The position numbers and the translations under genes were made by a program. From Auricularia sp. M13 (lineage: Eukaryota; Basidiomycota; Agaricomycetes; Auriculariales; Auriculariaceae), in NCBI GenBank assembly GCA_037042915.1, contig CM073204.1, positions 620,001 to 684,000 of the forward strand: DNA of 64,000 bases. The letters run 5' to 3'. The notes beneath the pieces were generated by a model that did no database searches, was not told the origin of the DNA, and was given only the letters and a program-made list of their open reading frames with translations. Positions 1-10,639 of the stretch are shown here, one piece after another. Within the stretch, counting starts at the first letter, position 1, and every line of letters starts with the position of its first letter.

Positions 1-330
1 CCTGGGATGATTAGAAGCCAACTGTCTGCATCCGATGCTTCGGACTCAAAACTCGGAAGCATCCGGAGCTCAGAGCCGAGGTTTTGTGTCCGGTGGCTAT
101 AATGCGCTTATATAAGCATTTATGCGCTCAGGCAGGGATCCTAGGATGTGGAGATAGTTTCCAGCTAGGATGAGGAAACTCAAGTCTAGGATGAACATGC
201 TTCTCATTTTGGATGACAGCGCCCGATTTGGGATGATGGGCGCTTATTTGGGATGACATCTGTCGCAGCTAGGATGACATTGAATTCTTGGATGAAACAG
301 TCTGAGAGTTGGGATGAAGGTCTCAAAGGG
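1..330. repeat. Cluster of TTGGGATGA-type short repeats
   Basis: A nonamer of the form TTGGGATGA or CTAGGATGA recurs about nine times, at base 3 and then at roughly 20-25-base spacing between 165 and 320. The spacing and imperfect copies resemble the subterminal binding-site arrays of DNA transposons, but no terminal inverted repeat is visible in the window, whose left edge may cut the element. No gene is seen here. Confidence 0.5.
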
Positions 331-447
331 TGGAGGAACTCGTTTTTTGGAGCTTTTTTTAAATGTGCACTTGGACTAGGATACCAGACGTAGCCCCAGA
401 CTCCCACGCAGCGTATTCTAGCGCATTCCCGGCAGACGCAGCGCTTG

Positions 448-586
448 GTGGGCTGGCGGCGTCGAAAGCAACTTCGGCGCGCGAGCGCCCAACACTCTCA
501 GTCAGTCATGATAATTCTATCAGGCCTGTAGCAACTGACTGAGGAGCCTCGCGCGTTTGTTCCAAGCAACGGGCGCGCTGCCGGGA
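448..586 (+). repeat. Dispersed repeat, copy 1 (second copy near 31.7 kb)
   Basis: The sequence from the GGCTGGCGGCGTCG stretch to GGGCGCGCTGCCGGGA closely matches 31,680-31,752. Relative to that copy this one carries an extra hairpin-forming segment (497-543) and, after its end, a further long insertion. Confidence 0.6.
497..543. repeat. Small hairpin insertion with 10-bp inverted ends
   Basis: CTCAGTCAGT at 497-506 is the exact inverse of ACTGACTGAG at 534-543. The segment and its flanks are missing from the matching repeat near 31.7 kb, so it looks like a miniature foldback insertion. No clear target duplication is seen. Confidence 0.45.
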
Positions 587-1208
587 AGGAAGGAAGGGTT
601 TCAGGCGGGGAGGTCCACCGTATTGCTGGTGGTCCGGACACCTATCTGCCGGACAGTTCGATCTTCCAGAGCTCAGCATAGTACCCCTGGACTAAGTCTA
701 CATTGGTGCAGATGGGCGCAAGTCTTTCATGCTAACGGATATGCGAGAGACGGCCCGAGGCGTGAGGCGTGAGATCTTGAGAGCTTGAGCCCGCAACGCA
801 AAAAATGACGAATACCAGGTCTGCCCGCGCAAAAGGCGTCAGCGCTGAACTGTAAGCATCTTTCTTTGGTGCACGTTACCCCACGAAGTCTGCAAGTGAT
901 AGCCTCTGGCAAACGAAGCTCCTGCCAGCAAATGAACCACAGCCTCCCGCCCGCAGGTAGTCGAAAGCCTGTCGCCCACAGGCACAGATGAGCTCCCGCT
1001 CGCAGGCAATGACAGTCTCCCGCCCGCAGGTGTTTACAGGCTCCCGCCTGCCGGAGACACGAGCTCCCGCTCGTTGGTAGTTGACAGGCTCCCGCCCGCA
1101 GGTAGTAATGAGCTCTCGCTCGCAGGTAATGCACAGGCTCCCGATCGGAGGTACAGACGGACTGTGTCCGCACAACGAAGGACAACTGGCGCCCTTCCCA
1201 ATTAGGAA
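587..1208. mobile_element. Probable ~620-bp insertion flanked by GCCGGGA direct repeats
   Basis: The dispersed repeat that ends at 586 appears to resume at 1209: GCCGGGA occurs at 580-586 and again at 1209-1215, and the bases after the second copy (TTCTCCGGCCGCGCTCT) resemble those that directly follow it in the 31.7-kb copy. The intervening DNA holds a minisatellite. No terminal inverted repeat or coding capacity is seen, so the type of element is unknown. Confidence 0.4.
917..1160. repeat. ~25-bp minisatellite, about ten imperfect units
   Basis: Units of the form GCTCCCGCCCGCAGGTAG plus 5-8 variable bases repeat about ten times. Open frames through it simply read the repeat and are not proposed as genes. 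Confidence 0.8.
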
Positions 1209-1429
1209 GCCGGGATTCTCCGGCCGCGCTCTGACTTTGTCGTGAGACTCGACCTAACCGTCACCACACCATACCGAAAACAGAGCATTTCCTATCTCCT
1301 CCGGTCCACCGGACCCCACGGCGACGATTTTCGCCCGCAATTGCCGGATCTCTCTATGATTCCGTGAGCGTGGCACTAAGGACAATGCTCGCGTCTTTAG
1401 GAACTCCGCCGCACTCTTGACCTTACAAC

Positions 1430-2518
1430 ATGTCCTTCAACGTCGAGCAGGACCTGCCGCCCATCGTGCTTGTTGGCATTCAAGATCCAAAACAGATCGC
1501 GAAGTATATCGAGGTAGCCAAAAAAAATTATCAAGGCCGCTCTTTGATATTTTTGCCATCATCTACACCGGCCGACGCGGCCATCCTCTTGGGAGGTTCA
1601 CAGCGCCTCCTTGCGGTCGACATACCCGATTGGGTACTCACCAAGGGACCGGAGTTGACGCCGTTCGTTTGCATGATTGCAGACATGCTGTGCCGCGCAT
1701 GGATCACGCGCTGGCACATGGTACGCAAGTCCGCAATCGTTGCTGGTGTGGACATCAACGGGTGGATGGAAGATTCCAAGACGCTCATCGTACGTCGCGA
1801 TAATTCTTGACGTTTCGCGCGATGACAATGTCTCCAGCGAATCGCGGCGAGCATATCCGCAAGTTGGCCTCCTGAATACCAAAATCGCATCTTTGCAGTT
1901 GGCAAACTCATCCAAGAGGTAGATGCTGATTGGAAGTTTCCGAGCGTTTTCTCGCTCCGGACTTGGTGTCTGGGTCAGATATATTTCCCCTGGTCTGGTC
2001 GCTTGCTCTCGGATTAACTTCCCGTAGGTGCGACTGGCTATACCACTGGCGCCATTCTCCGTTATGTGGATCCCAATGGCGCTCCCTATTATCCTCTCAA
2101 CAATCAGTGCGGCAACTGCGCTCGTGGTGCCTTGAAGACCTGTGCCGCGAAAGCACCTTATGGGAAGACAAGCCGGTGTTTTGCCTGTAACAAGCAGAGC
2201 AGGGGCTGCGAACGCGAGCGGGATGGCCCATTAGGGCCCGCTGGTACGCTCGACTCTCTGGAATCATTGACATTATCTAAAAATTCCGACACCACAGCGT
2301 CCCCGGAAGCTAGTCCCAAAAACAGGACGAAACCTGATAACGTTGAAAAGGTTGCAAACGTTGACGAGCAAAAGCGCCATCCATCGCCTGAGCCGGACAG
2401 AAGAGACTCGGTGAGCCAAACGCCCAGTCTATAGACTCAACTAATCATTATGCAGGACCGATCAAAATATCTCGTAGTCTTCGATATCGTTGCTGATGCG
2501 CTGAAAGAGTTGGAGTGA
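1430..2518 (+). CDS. Four-exon orphan protein with a Zn2Cys6-like cysteine cluster
   Basis: Exons 1430-1789, 1838-1973, 2028-2410 and 2456-2518 join in frame to 313 residues. Introns are 45-54 nt with good signals; the last has a GTGAGC donor, an ACTAATC branch site and a TGCAG acceptor. The N-terminal ~165 residues are unrecognised. Cysteines at 193, 196, 204, 216, 219 and 226 give C-x2-C-x7-C-x11-C-x2-C-x6-C, close to the fungal binuclear Zn2Cys6 pattern (C-x2-C-x6-C-x5-12-C-x2-C-x6-8-C) but with one extra residue in the first loop. A charged, Ser/Pro-rich tail follows. The cluster lies mid-protein, unlike most Zn2Cys6 regulators, so DNA binding is only a suggestion. The short last exon ends KELE-stop; a continuation through another intron cannot be excluded. 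The next gene downstream, on the same strand, is a small coiled-coil protein. Confidence 0.62.
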
Positions 2519-2847
2519 AGAGGCTTTATCGTACTGTAACATTTCCGCCCTCTGAAGCTGCCTTGAAAATGCCACCGAGTCTCATTGATTCTCATCGGGG
2601 TGTGTGAGACTTTCCTCCTTAGATGTCCTGGAAATACTGCTTCTCGGCATTCCTGCCAATGATGGCTTGCTGGAGTCCGCTGCTGCATGCCCTTTCGCAA
2701 CTTGCTGAACACTCGAGCGTAAGGTGGTGTCGTTCCGTCCCCGCCATCCCGCTCAGTTCGACCACATGATCAAAGATAGGTTCAATGGTTGGAGCCTGAT
2801 TTGATATTCCCGGTGTTATCCGCAACCGCCTGCCCCGACAACCCATT

Positions 2848-3208
2848 ATGCTGCAGAGTCTCGAGAAGTCACTGGCCGCCCTCGTCACAGCTTGTAACGG
2901 GCTGCAGGCACAGCTTGATCAGATTCAATCAGATTGGAAGGTCCTGGACGAGAAGCGTACGCTGGCAGTCGAGTCTGCATAAGCCTGTTGTTTAAGCAAA
3001 GCTCACAATCCCAACAGTGACAAGGAGGATTGATAGCCAATTGAACGAGAACAAGCATCTCCGGATGGCGCTTCTTGACCTTGAGGCACACCATGCGCAG
3101 GCGAGGACTCAGTATGAAAAAGAGCTCCGAATTCTTCAAGACGAGCTCGAGTCCCTTCGAAACGAGGCTGAAGGCTCTTCGACGAAGAATGGCTTTCCAT
3201 CGCGTTGA
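2848..3208 (+). CDS. Short coiled-coil protein, family member 1
   Basis: Two exons, 2848-2956 and 3018-3208, joined across a 61-nt GTACGC...CAACAG intron, give 99 residues. The first ATG of the frame is used; a stop lies upstream in the same frame. Almost the whole protein has a heptad-like pattern rich in Leu, Glu, Gln and Lys (for example LEKSLAALVTA and QYEKELRILQDELESLR), predicting a long coiled coil for self-association or partner binding. Two further genes, at 12.6-13.1 kb and 18.7-19.3 kb, share the plan: a short Leu-rich first exon that ends one base into a codon, then a long Glu/Lys-rich helix. No known domain is recognised. It could also be the 3' part of a longer gene that includes the cysteine-cluster gene upstream. 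Confidence 0.55.
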
Positions 3209-5120
3209 ATGTGATGGTATGTTTTGCTCAACTCAACGTTTTTTCATTAGTTTAGATGTTAATAGCCAGCGTCAGACGTAGTATCTGCTTTGACTGCGAT
3301 GCGGTGTTATTGTCTCCTCCAAGCTTTCGTTATGCGCTGTCCTCTTCGCTGATTGCTCCTTCCCCGGCTATGCCGTATCGTTTCCCTGTGTTAGATAACC
3401 TGATCGTCTTGTTTGTCTCAATGGTGTGGAGTGAGGAGGCCCGTCCTGGGGACATTGCCGAAAAGATAACATGCCCCGGGGAAATTTTTCATACAAGGTT
3501 CTAAGGGCTCAAGCAGTTTTACTTGCAGAACATACAAAAAAGTGAAGACAGTGAGAATTCGGCAAGTTGCAACCGAGCTGCCACGTGAGGCCGTGCAGCA
3601 TGTTTTGGCGTGCGCCCAAGGGCCCGGGCGGCTTCCCGATGCGCACTGTACGCCCCCGCAACGTCCAGCGCAACCTCCTCCGCCACCAACGTGCCACACC
3701 GCCGCGTTTTCCGCGGGCGACGTAAGAATGCATCGTCGAGAGCCGGAGCGCCTGCTTGTGCGAACGCAACGGCGGCAAACCCAGGGCACCGTCACGCCTG
3801 CGGTGCTGGTTGCAGAGCGGAGGGAAATGGGAAACGGGAAGAGCGCACGCGGAGGGCAGGGAGGAGGCCTACACGAGCGCAACGAAGGCCGCAATGGTAT
3901 GCGCGTCCGCCATCCACGTTGTCAGCACGCGCCGCCCACGGCCAGGCGTGTGCGCGAGCGCATCGAAGCACCGCGCGAGCACCCAGCGTGCGTCGAAGCA
4001 CCGCGCAAGCGCCCAGCGTGCGTAAAAGTACCGCGCAAGCACACAGTGTACGTTGGCACGTCCATCATGGTCGATGTCGCCGTCTAGCAGATGCCCGATG
4101 ACGAGCACGAGCTTCGCCTCGACGCGCAAAACCGGCTGTGCTGTCGTATGTCACCGCAACGAGCAGGTCGGCTACACAACACTATTGCTTTTTATGACAA
4201 GCATTTGGCAAACGCGGACGGTCTGACGGCCTTTCCGCCCATCTATCCGAGCACGCCCAACGCGCCGGAAAGCTCCAGCGTAAACAGTGGCGATGGCGCC
4301 GCCCACGCCCAGTTCATCAGCGGGCAGGCGATCGAGGACCGGGAGTTCCTGTCGCGCACTACGAGCAACGCGCTCGCAAGTTTTAGCTGGTCGTGGCAGC
4401 ATTCGGCGAAGGTGGATCACGCTGCCAGCTGTGAGGCGAGCGCGGCAATTTGATCCTTGCCGCAGCGGTTGGCCTTCCTGGCGGCGACCGAGTGAATGAC
4501 CACAGGCTGGAAGGAGAGATTGTTGGCGATTCGGACGTCCGCACGGGCGAAAAAACACTCCCACCCCTTCTTTGGGCGTCGGAACGGCACAGAAGTGCGA
4601 GAGGAATGTCGGCAGGTGGCGGGCGAGCGCGGCCACGTTCGGGTTATTGCATTGGTTCACCAGGAGCGTCACGAGAGGCGAAGCGGAGGCGTGCAAAGAC
4701 TGAAAAACATTGTACTTCGCGCATGAACAGGCCGACAGCAGACGGCGACCCGGACGTTGGCGGTGGGACTCTGCACCTCGGGGGCAGCTGACAATGATCG
4801 GCCCCTCGTAATCCTCATATCCTCTCGATTCCATCGCGGAGCCGGTGGGCTCACAATGGTGCACGTGTGACACGCGGACAACGTTACATGAACCGTGCCA
4901 TTGTTGTCCGCGGTGCAGAGTGCGCCGACGAGGCGCCGACGCAGCTCTGAGTAAAACTGTCAGGACCTGCGCAACGATGCGGGTTGGCAGGCGTACCGGA
5001 GCGCAAGGGCAGCGTTAAAAATGATAGCGCCAATCAAAGGCGTGTGGTAGCTGTGAGCGAGACCGCCAAATACTATGTACTGGGCGTGCCATGGGATATT
5101 GGGATGGTAGCTGCGAATGA
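3209..5120. other. GC-rich stretch without a supportable gene
   Basis: Overlapping open frames on both strands are Arg/Ala/Pro-rich and show no recognisable domain or convincing splice pattern; they look like by-products of high GC content. The only clear structure is the 30-bp repeat at 3961-4050. Confidence 0.5.
3961..4050. repeat. 30-bp tandem repeat, three units
   Basis: Three consecutive units built on CGTCGAAGCACCGCGCAAGC followed by RCCCAGCGTG, about 80-90% alike. A period of 30 keeps any reading frame. Confidence 0.8.
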
Positions 5121-6770
5121 TCAGCGCTCAGCGCAGATGCTGCCACAAGTATACGCACACAACTCCCGTGTAATATCGGAAGTTGGCTCCTGTGGTACGA
5201 TGATAGCTGGCACGTAATCTGGCACTATGAAGCGCTCGAAATCGGCGTCTGCAGGCGAAATTGTCAGAGGTCGCTGCAAACAACGATGTCGAGACTCGAA
5301 CCAGGTGCATTTCGCCATCCTGGCGGAGGGAGCTGTCGGACACGGTTCATGGGCACTCCTGCGCGGCGCAGGAGGCGGCGAGCAGAGCTTGGGGTCGAGG
5401 AGCGGAGAGCAGAGCGTCCGAGACCGTGTCGGCGGACGTTCATGGTTGCCAGGGTCGACTCGGTCAGGACGTTGACCGCGCCACCTGCGGCAGTGCGCGC
5501 GCGACGCCGCTTGCGATCGGCAGGGTCGTCGAAGGCGGCGGCGGGCACGGCGTGGGCGAGAAACAAGAGCCGTGGTCCGCCTGCAGCCGCGCCCGATTCC
5601 GGCATGCATTTCAGTAGCCTATGCGCCCGTACGATGGACGACGTCTCCGGGAGCCCGCCCGCACTCGTCATGCAAGAGACAAACACCATGTGCGAGTTTC
5701 TAAGGCTCTATTGTGACCGAGACCAGCACGATGCCAAGGCACGCCCATTGCTTGTGCAGCCAGCGCGCTCTTACACCTCGCAATAGATACAAAATCTCGA
5801 GCAGGCGCTGGTGGCGCTTCCGCTGAGATAGCGGGTGCGGGTGGTGCGAATACTGAGTAGGCGAGCCAGGTAAGTCGACCGGGGGGTGCTGTCACAGCGC
5901 TCGCCACCGCACGGGACCCAGCTGCGCGCGCAGAAACTTGAGCAGGGCGCATGGTGCGATCTTCCGTGACGCATATTATGTCGTTTTCAACCTTGGTTAA
6001 ATTTCTGAGGCCCGCAAACGATATTCCGACCTCGACGAACTTACTAGTCTTCAGAGTCTGGATCTGGCGCAGGTTTGCGCCGACGACCACGTCAGCTCTC
6101 GATCTTGGAGAAAGTGCGCGCCGCACTGCAGGAACGACCAGAGCAGACGGCGAGGGAGGTCGACGCGAGCGCGAGCGCGGCGCAATAGGCGCACACCATC
6201 CTCTCCTCCTAGCCAGCCGTCCAGTTCGCCAACCAGAACAAATCATCAACTTCCTGAGGTCTGCTCACGGTCGAATCGCTGGAGCAGCGGATCGCGCAGT
6301 CGTCCAAGCTGCAGGAAGCCATCACGGAGCGCCGGGCGCGTAGCGGACCTCGAGCGGCTGCTGCAGGCGGGACGGCGAGATCGCGCACGCCGGACACGCT
6401 CGGCGTGGAGAAGCACGAGATGACGGGCCAATTGCACCATCTAAACAGTAGCTCGGCCGTTCTGAAGAGAAGCTCGGCGAGGCTGCGCGTCTGGCCGTGG
6501 GAGAGCGCGAGCAGACGCAAACAGAATTCGTGGTGCGTGTCTCAGATTCGCGCTTCGCGCTTCATATTCTCATGTGTAGCTCTCTTAAGTCCGTCGCTGG
6601 TCAACGTGCGCGTCGGGGCGCTCGAAGGCGACGTCAAGGCCCCCGACGCCCGCGCTGCCGGTAGGGAGGAACGCGTGACGGCGCTCAAGGCTAACATGAC
6701 GACGCTCACGCCCTCGCCCAGGGCGCAGCGCGCAAGCGCAAGCGGCTGTACCACCATCGGTAAAAAATGC
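5121..6770. other. Decayed coding remnants on both strands
   Basis: On the minus strand around 5,130-5,690, protein-like stretches in different frames (for example ADFERFIVPDYVPAIIV and TAAGGAVNVLTEST) do not join into one frame. On the plus strand at about 6,020-6,180 and 6,460-6,520, helix-like pieces such as LSILEKVRAALQERPEQ and EKLGEAARLAVGEREQ also sit in different frames. I read these as remains of old genes, one with coiled coils, disrupted by frameshifts. No product can be named. Confidence 0.35.
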
Positions 6771-8030
6771 CCTTGCTCCGGAGCGCTCCAGAGAGACGGG
6801 AGCTCGGGAGCGAGGGTCCTGTCTTGAGACTCAGAGCGTCCGGAGGCAGCACCCTCGATCCGGATGCGCTCTGGAGCGCTCCGGAGACAGTCGGGAGCGT
6901 GTGGAGACAACGGAGATACGGGCCAAATGTACACGGCTTGCTAATTGCACTTTTTATTTCTTACTTCATCACACAGCAATATTATGAATGTGCCACAAAA
7001 CCACGTTTAATTATCAGGCTGCTACGATATATACAGGTACAGCGACGACCCTGTGCGACGCGCCGTCGGGGTTGTACACTAATAGGGCACTCCAGCCCAG
7101 CTAACACACCATGCTGCTCGGCGGGCTGCGGCGACGCGTTGCGTGAGCCTAGGTGGCTGCGAGAGCGCGTGGCGCGCGACGAGGATCCTGACCCAATTCA
7201 ACTCCCACAATGAGCGCGAGTGCGAGCGCGGCGTGGCGCCCCGTGACTGAGCTGCATCGTTATTGTATGGCCCAAGTCCTGCAAGATATGGCTATGAGTT
7301 AGCGGAAATGAAATCGTGCTGTAGCAACGCACCGGACACCAGTGTCCAACGAGAGGGATTGAGAGTGAAGTGTGCGCGTTGGCTGTCCTGTGGAAGCGTT
7401 AGCAAGTACGGTAGACATGGCAGAAACATACCAGTGTCGTGAGCCGCGCAAAGTGCCTGCAAGCCGTCGTTGCGCGAATGTCGAATCTGAAAGTAGTGCA
7501 CGTTTAGTAGCAGATGAAGGCCAGCCCAGGTAGCAGGTAACAGAACACGTCCAGACCCGCCAGCAGAACGAGACCCAGATACCCAGCGACGAGAACGGAG
7601 CACCCTATTAGTCCCAGTGACAAAGCCCAAGCCATGACCAGATGAAAATAAATCGAGCCTTGCAGAGGACCAGGCAGGGCTTGACGGCCCAGAGTTCAAG
7701 CAACGGCAAGAGCGCCGTAAAGCGCAAGGCCATCGACTCGCGCGGCTAGCGGGGACGCTGTGGGGTGCAAGGCAAAAATGGCCGCCGGTCGTTTAAGCTC
7801 CGATCCAACCTGGATCCCGTCGTTTTTTCTGCCAAGTCATGCAATTCGTGAGCGGAATTGCCCGTGTTTGGAGCGATGGAAGCGACGGGAATGAAGGGAG
7901 AATTTGTGTTGTTGCTGCCAAGTCGAGTCTCAGTCTCCGGGACCTTCCTTTGCTTCCTACGCTCCGGAGCGACGGGAGCGGGCGGGCGCTCCGGAGCTCT
8001 CAATAGCAGCTCCGGAGCCTGGAATTTTTA
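6770..8030. repeat. Segment bounded by CTCCGGAGC-rich ends
   Basis: GCTCCGGAGCG and related palindromic octamers cluster at 6,775-6,900 and again, inverted, at 7,960-8,020. The region between holds AT-richer DNA (6,940-7,050) and no supportable gene. It may be a non-autonomous element with CTCCGGAGC subterminal repeats, but exact ends and target duplication are not visible. Confidence 0.35.
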
Positions 8031-8145
8031 CAGATGTGATTATAAAGGGGGCGCCCTGAAAGACATTTATATATGTAGCTTGCAATCATTGTATCTCGAA
8101 TGTACATGTCCACATAGGCTACGCCTCATGGACAATAAGTATATG

Positions 8146-8164
8146 ATAATAATAATAATAATAA
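8146..8164. repeat. (ATA)n microsatellite
   Basis: An uninterrupted run of six to seven ATA units, directly after a low-GC stretch. Confidence 0.9.
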
Positions 8165-8348
8165 CAAACACCTCGGGGACGCGGTCGGTGGTGTTCCTCA
8201 CCGCGCGCCCGGCAGTTTCAACGTCGACTATAATAATGACGCTCCTAGGCCTAGTTCTAAATCTCACATCGCGGCAGGCGTACGCTTTGCGACGAAAGAA
8301 TGATTAGTCTTTCAGGGATACAGTATTCGCTAACGTCGCTCTCTGTCA

Positions 8349-9025
8349 ATGTCGAGCGTTCGCGCACCGGACGTGCAGCGCGAGCTGCACGTCGAGTTTC
8401 ACGGTGAGCAGACTCGTTTAGCTTGCTTCATTTTCCATTTGCTGACATTTCCTTCGACTTGCAGGTGCGACCCACGGTGCTCGTCACCAACACGGCGCTC
8501 GCCGCCGTGTGCATTCCCTCCGTACTAGCCCTCGTCACCCCGCCCCATGCTCGCGCTCTCAGCCTCAGTGCAGTACAAAGACGTCGGGGTGTTCGCATCG
8601 GTGAGTTCGCGCCGTCGAGCTTGGTGCTGCGGACGTCGCGCAATACGCGCCCGGCATCGAACTCCTCTTCGTAGCTGTACATCGTGAGTAACCTTTTGCC
8701 ACCGTATTAGTCGCTCTTGCTGACCCAGCTTCGAATTTTCTCACGCGTGCCGAGTTCCCCTCACCGCAGCCTGGAGAATTTCCTCTACGCCGTCTGTCGC
8801 GGCAACCACGCGTTTGACGTTCGCGGCGGCGCTGACGTCAAGGTCATGCCCTGGACGCCGTCCTCCCGGGCCTCGTCGCCACATGCACCATTCGTCGCCA
8901 GGACGCGCTGTGTGCCCAGCTCGACCGCAGCAGACTGCTGTCAGCGAGCGCCAAAGTCGGACGCCCCAACTTCAGAGCTTCCACGAATCTCGGCCGCTGC
9001 GTTTTGGTATCTATTCAACTGGTGA
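8349..9025 (+). pseudogene. Intron-containing gene remnant, product unknown
   Basis: Coding-like pieces are separated by excellent introns: one from a GTGAGC donor near 8,405 to TTGCAG near 8,465, another from GTGAGTAACC near 8,681 to GCTGACCCAG near 8,729. Exon text such as VLVTNTALAAVCIPSVLAL, LSASVQYKDVGVFAS, DVAQYAPGIELLFVAVH and LENFLYAVCRGNHAFDV looks like real protein. Successive pieces lie in different frames even inside an exon, so at least one frameshift separates them. I therefore call a decayed gene. The family was not recognised. Confidence 0.4.
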
Positions 9026-9125
9026 CATTGCGCAATTTTTTCAGATCGATTTTTAATTAACAAAGGCACAAGAAATGTCAGATAGCACGATTCTACAGTT
9101 CTGCTCAGGAAGACGAGTGCGAGTT

Positions 9126-10083
9126 TCACTTGTAGAGCGTCTCGTTCAACTTCTCGTATCTTTGCCCAAATGCAACCGGGTCTGCTTCGTACGCTTTCCT
9201 CATTTCTTCCAGTGATTCATGTGCCCGGCTCTTGAGATACTGGAGGAACGTTGCTTTTGGCACCCGTCCCTGGGACTGGGGACAAGTCAGCAAAACCATG
9301 ACAGCCTGCATGGATAGCACGAACAGCAATTTCGACCCTTGCTGCCATTTCATCCGGCGAAGCCACAGGACTGCTCAGTAAAAGCCATCGCCATACTTGG
9401 TGCATATATGCACGCCCGTCGTCCGTGAGCCGGCCCTTTTTGGCGCCATTTGTGAAGAACACGTCGATAGGAAGGCGAGGTGTGCTGATGGCGTCCTGTG
9501 ATGGATACAATATCAGTACCAAAAAGATCGTATATTCACAAGTCTTACCATTTTGTCTGGAGGCTGGCCCTCCTGTAAGAAGTGAGCTGGGTACAGTCAC
9601 GTGGGTATCTGCTCACCTCATTGGCCGATTCGACCTCAACCTCGACGGAGTCGATGGTCATCTCTCGGTCATCAGAGGGTAGTTGATTGCTGATTACACG
9701 ATTAGGGTTTGCTCAGATGATGATGCCCTTACGCACACTGAGATTAGATAAGTGGCGATGGAGACAGGACCCTCCTCCACAAAGCAATCTTCGGCGTAAT
9801 GAAATGATGCGATCACACCCCGAAGGCCCTCGAGCGCGACATCGCTCCTGGTGCGCGCAGGATGCACGAGAACAAGGTCAGCCTCGCTTTCTTCATAGCA
9901 AATCTGCCCAGCCATGAGCTGATGACGGTGAGTAGTGTTGGTAGCACGTAGAACAGCTGGTTAGCATACCGTGATCTTTTCTTTGAGCGACTTTCGCTGC
10001 TCAGCCTCGTTCGGCCTGCAAAAAACGTTCCTGTCAAGATGGACGAGCTTTTCTCTGAAATGGGGGTATGGGTCTCGCTTCAT
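9126..10083 (-). CDS. BRCT-like domain protein, copy A (six exons)
   Basis: Exons (minus) 10083-9970, 9918-9737, 9689-9617, 9572-9549, 9495-9325 and 9269-9126 join in frame to 235 residues; introns are 44-54 nt. The first two exons are 114 and 182 nt, exactly as in the paralogue at 46.9-48.0 kb, and the two proteins align there: RNVFCRPNEAEQR against RTVYCRRSEKDQR, ADLVLVHPART against ADVILVHPART, and FHYAEDCFVEE against YRYIEDCFEEQ. This N-terminal ~100 residues has the layout of a Rap1-type BRCT domain (an early hydrophobic strand, then an acidic-ADxxLV strand and a closing xxYxxDC helix). The C-terminal part also aligns (WRWLLLSSPVAS with LRWFTTYHPPSH; VPKATFLQYLK with LKPSTFRSVCQ). BRCT domains bind phosphopeptides or DNA-repair and telomere partners; the role here is inferred only. 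Intron 5 uses a weaker GTTCGT donor, placed by paralogue alignment. Confidence 0.72.
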
Positions 10084-10639
10084 TGACGCAAAGTCTATGG
10101 TTTGAGAGAAAGGAATGTTTTAAGGTTTCGAAGTCCGCAGGCGAGGATCCTAATAGCGGCCTGACTGCACAGGCAGAGCAGGTTAGCCCTCCTTCGCTCT
10201 GCTGTCTGTGCCATGCCTTAACCATAATCTTCCAGTCTACACAATGCACTGCGGGTCCGTTGCCCAGACCGGGCTCAGCTCTCCACGGCGACAATGATAC
10301 TGCTCGCCGAGCGTAAGGTCAGTACTGCGTGATCAGGGCCGGCCATCTGCTCACTTTGCGCCCTGAAGACTCTAGCGGCTCCCGTGGCGGGCTCCTTTAC
10401 CAGACCAGTTGTTCTTACCGACCTACATATAACTCGACCATGATATCCTTGTCAGTCGCTCCCCCCTAACATTGACTGCGGCGGGTTTGAGTAACACTCA
10501 CCGCAGGATCCAGTGGGACCCAGCCCAAACCGAAATCGTTGCTTCCACCCCAGTCTGAGTACTACCCAGTCCAGGCCGCCCCCGAACCCGTGCTCTCCGG
10601 GAAGGGCGGGAAGGGTACGCAGGACTCAATCGCCGTCGA

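Noticed and set aside
917-1160. CRISPR-like spaced repeats
   Set aside because: Units are about 25 bp with only 5-8 variable bases between and the repeat itself varies; this is a minisatellite in fungal DNA.
3542-4101. Arg-rich 160-180-codon plus-strand frames
   Set aside because: Two overlapping phases are equally open through a 30-bp repeat and GC-rich DNA; no domain.
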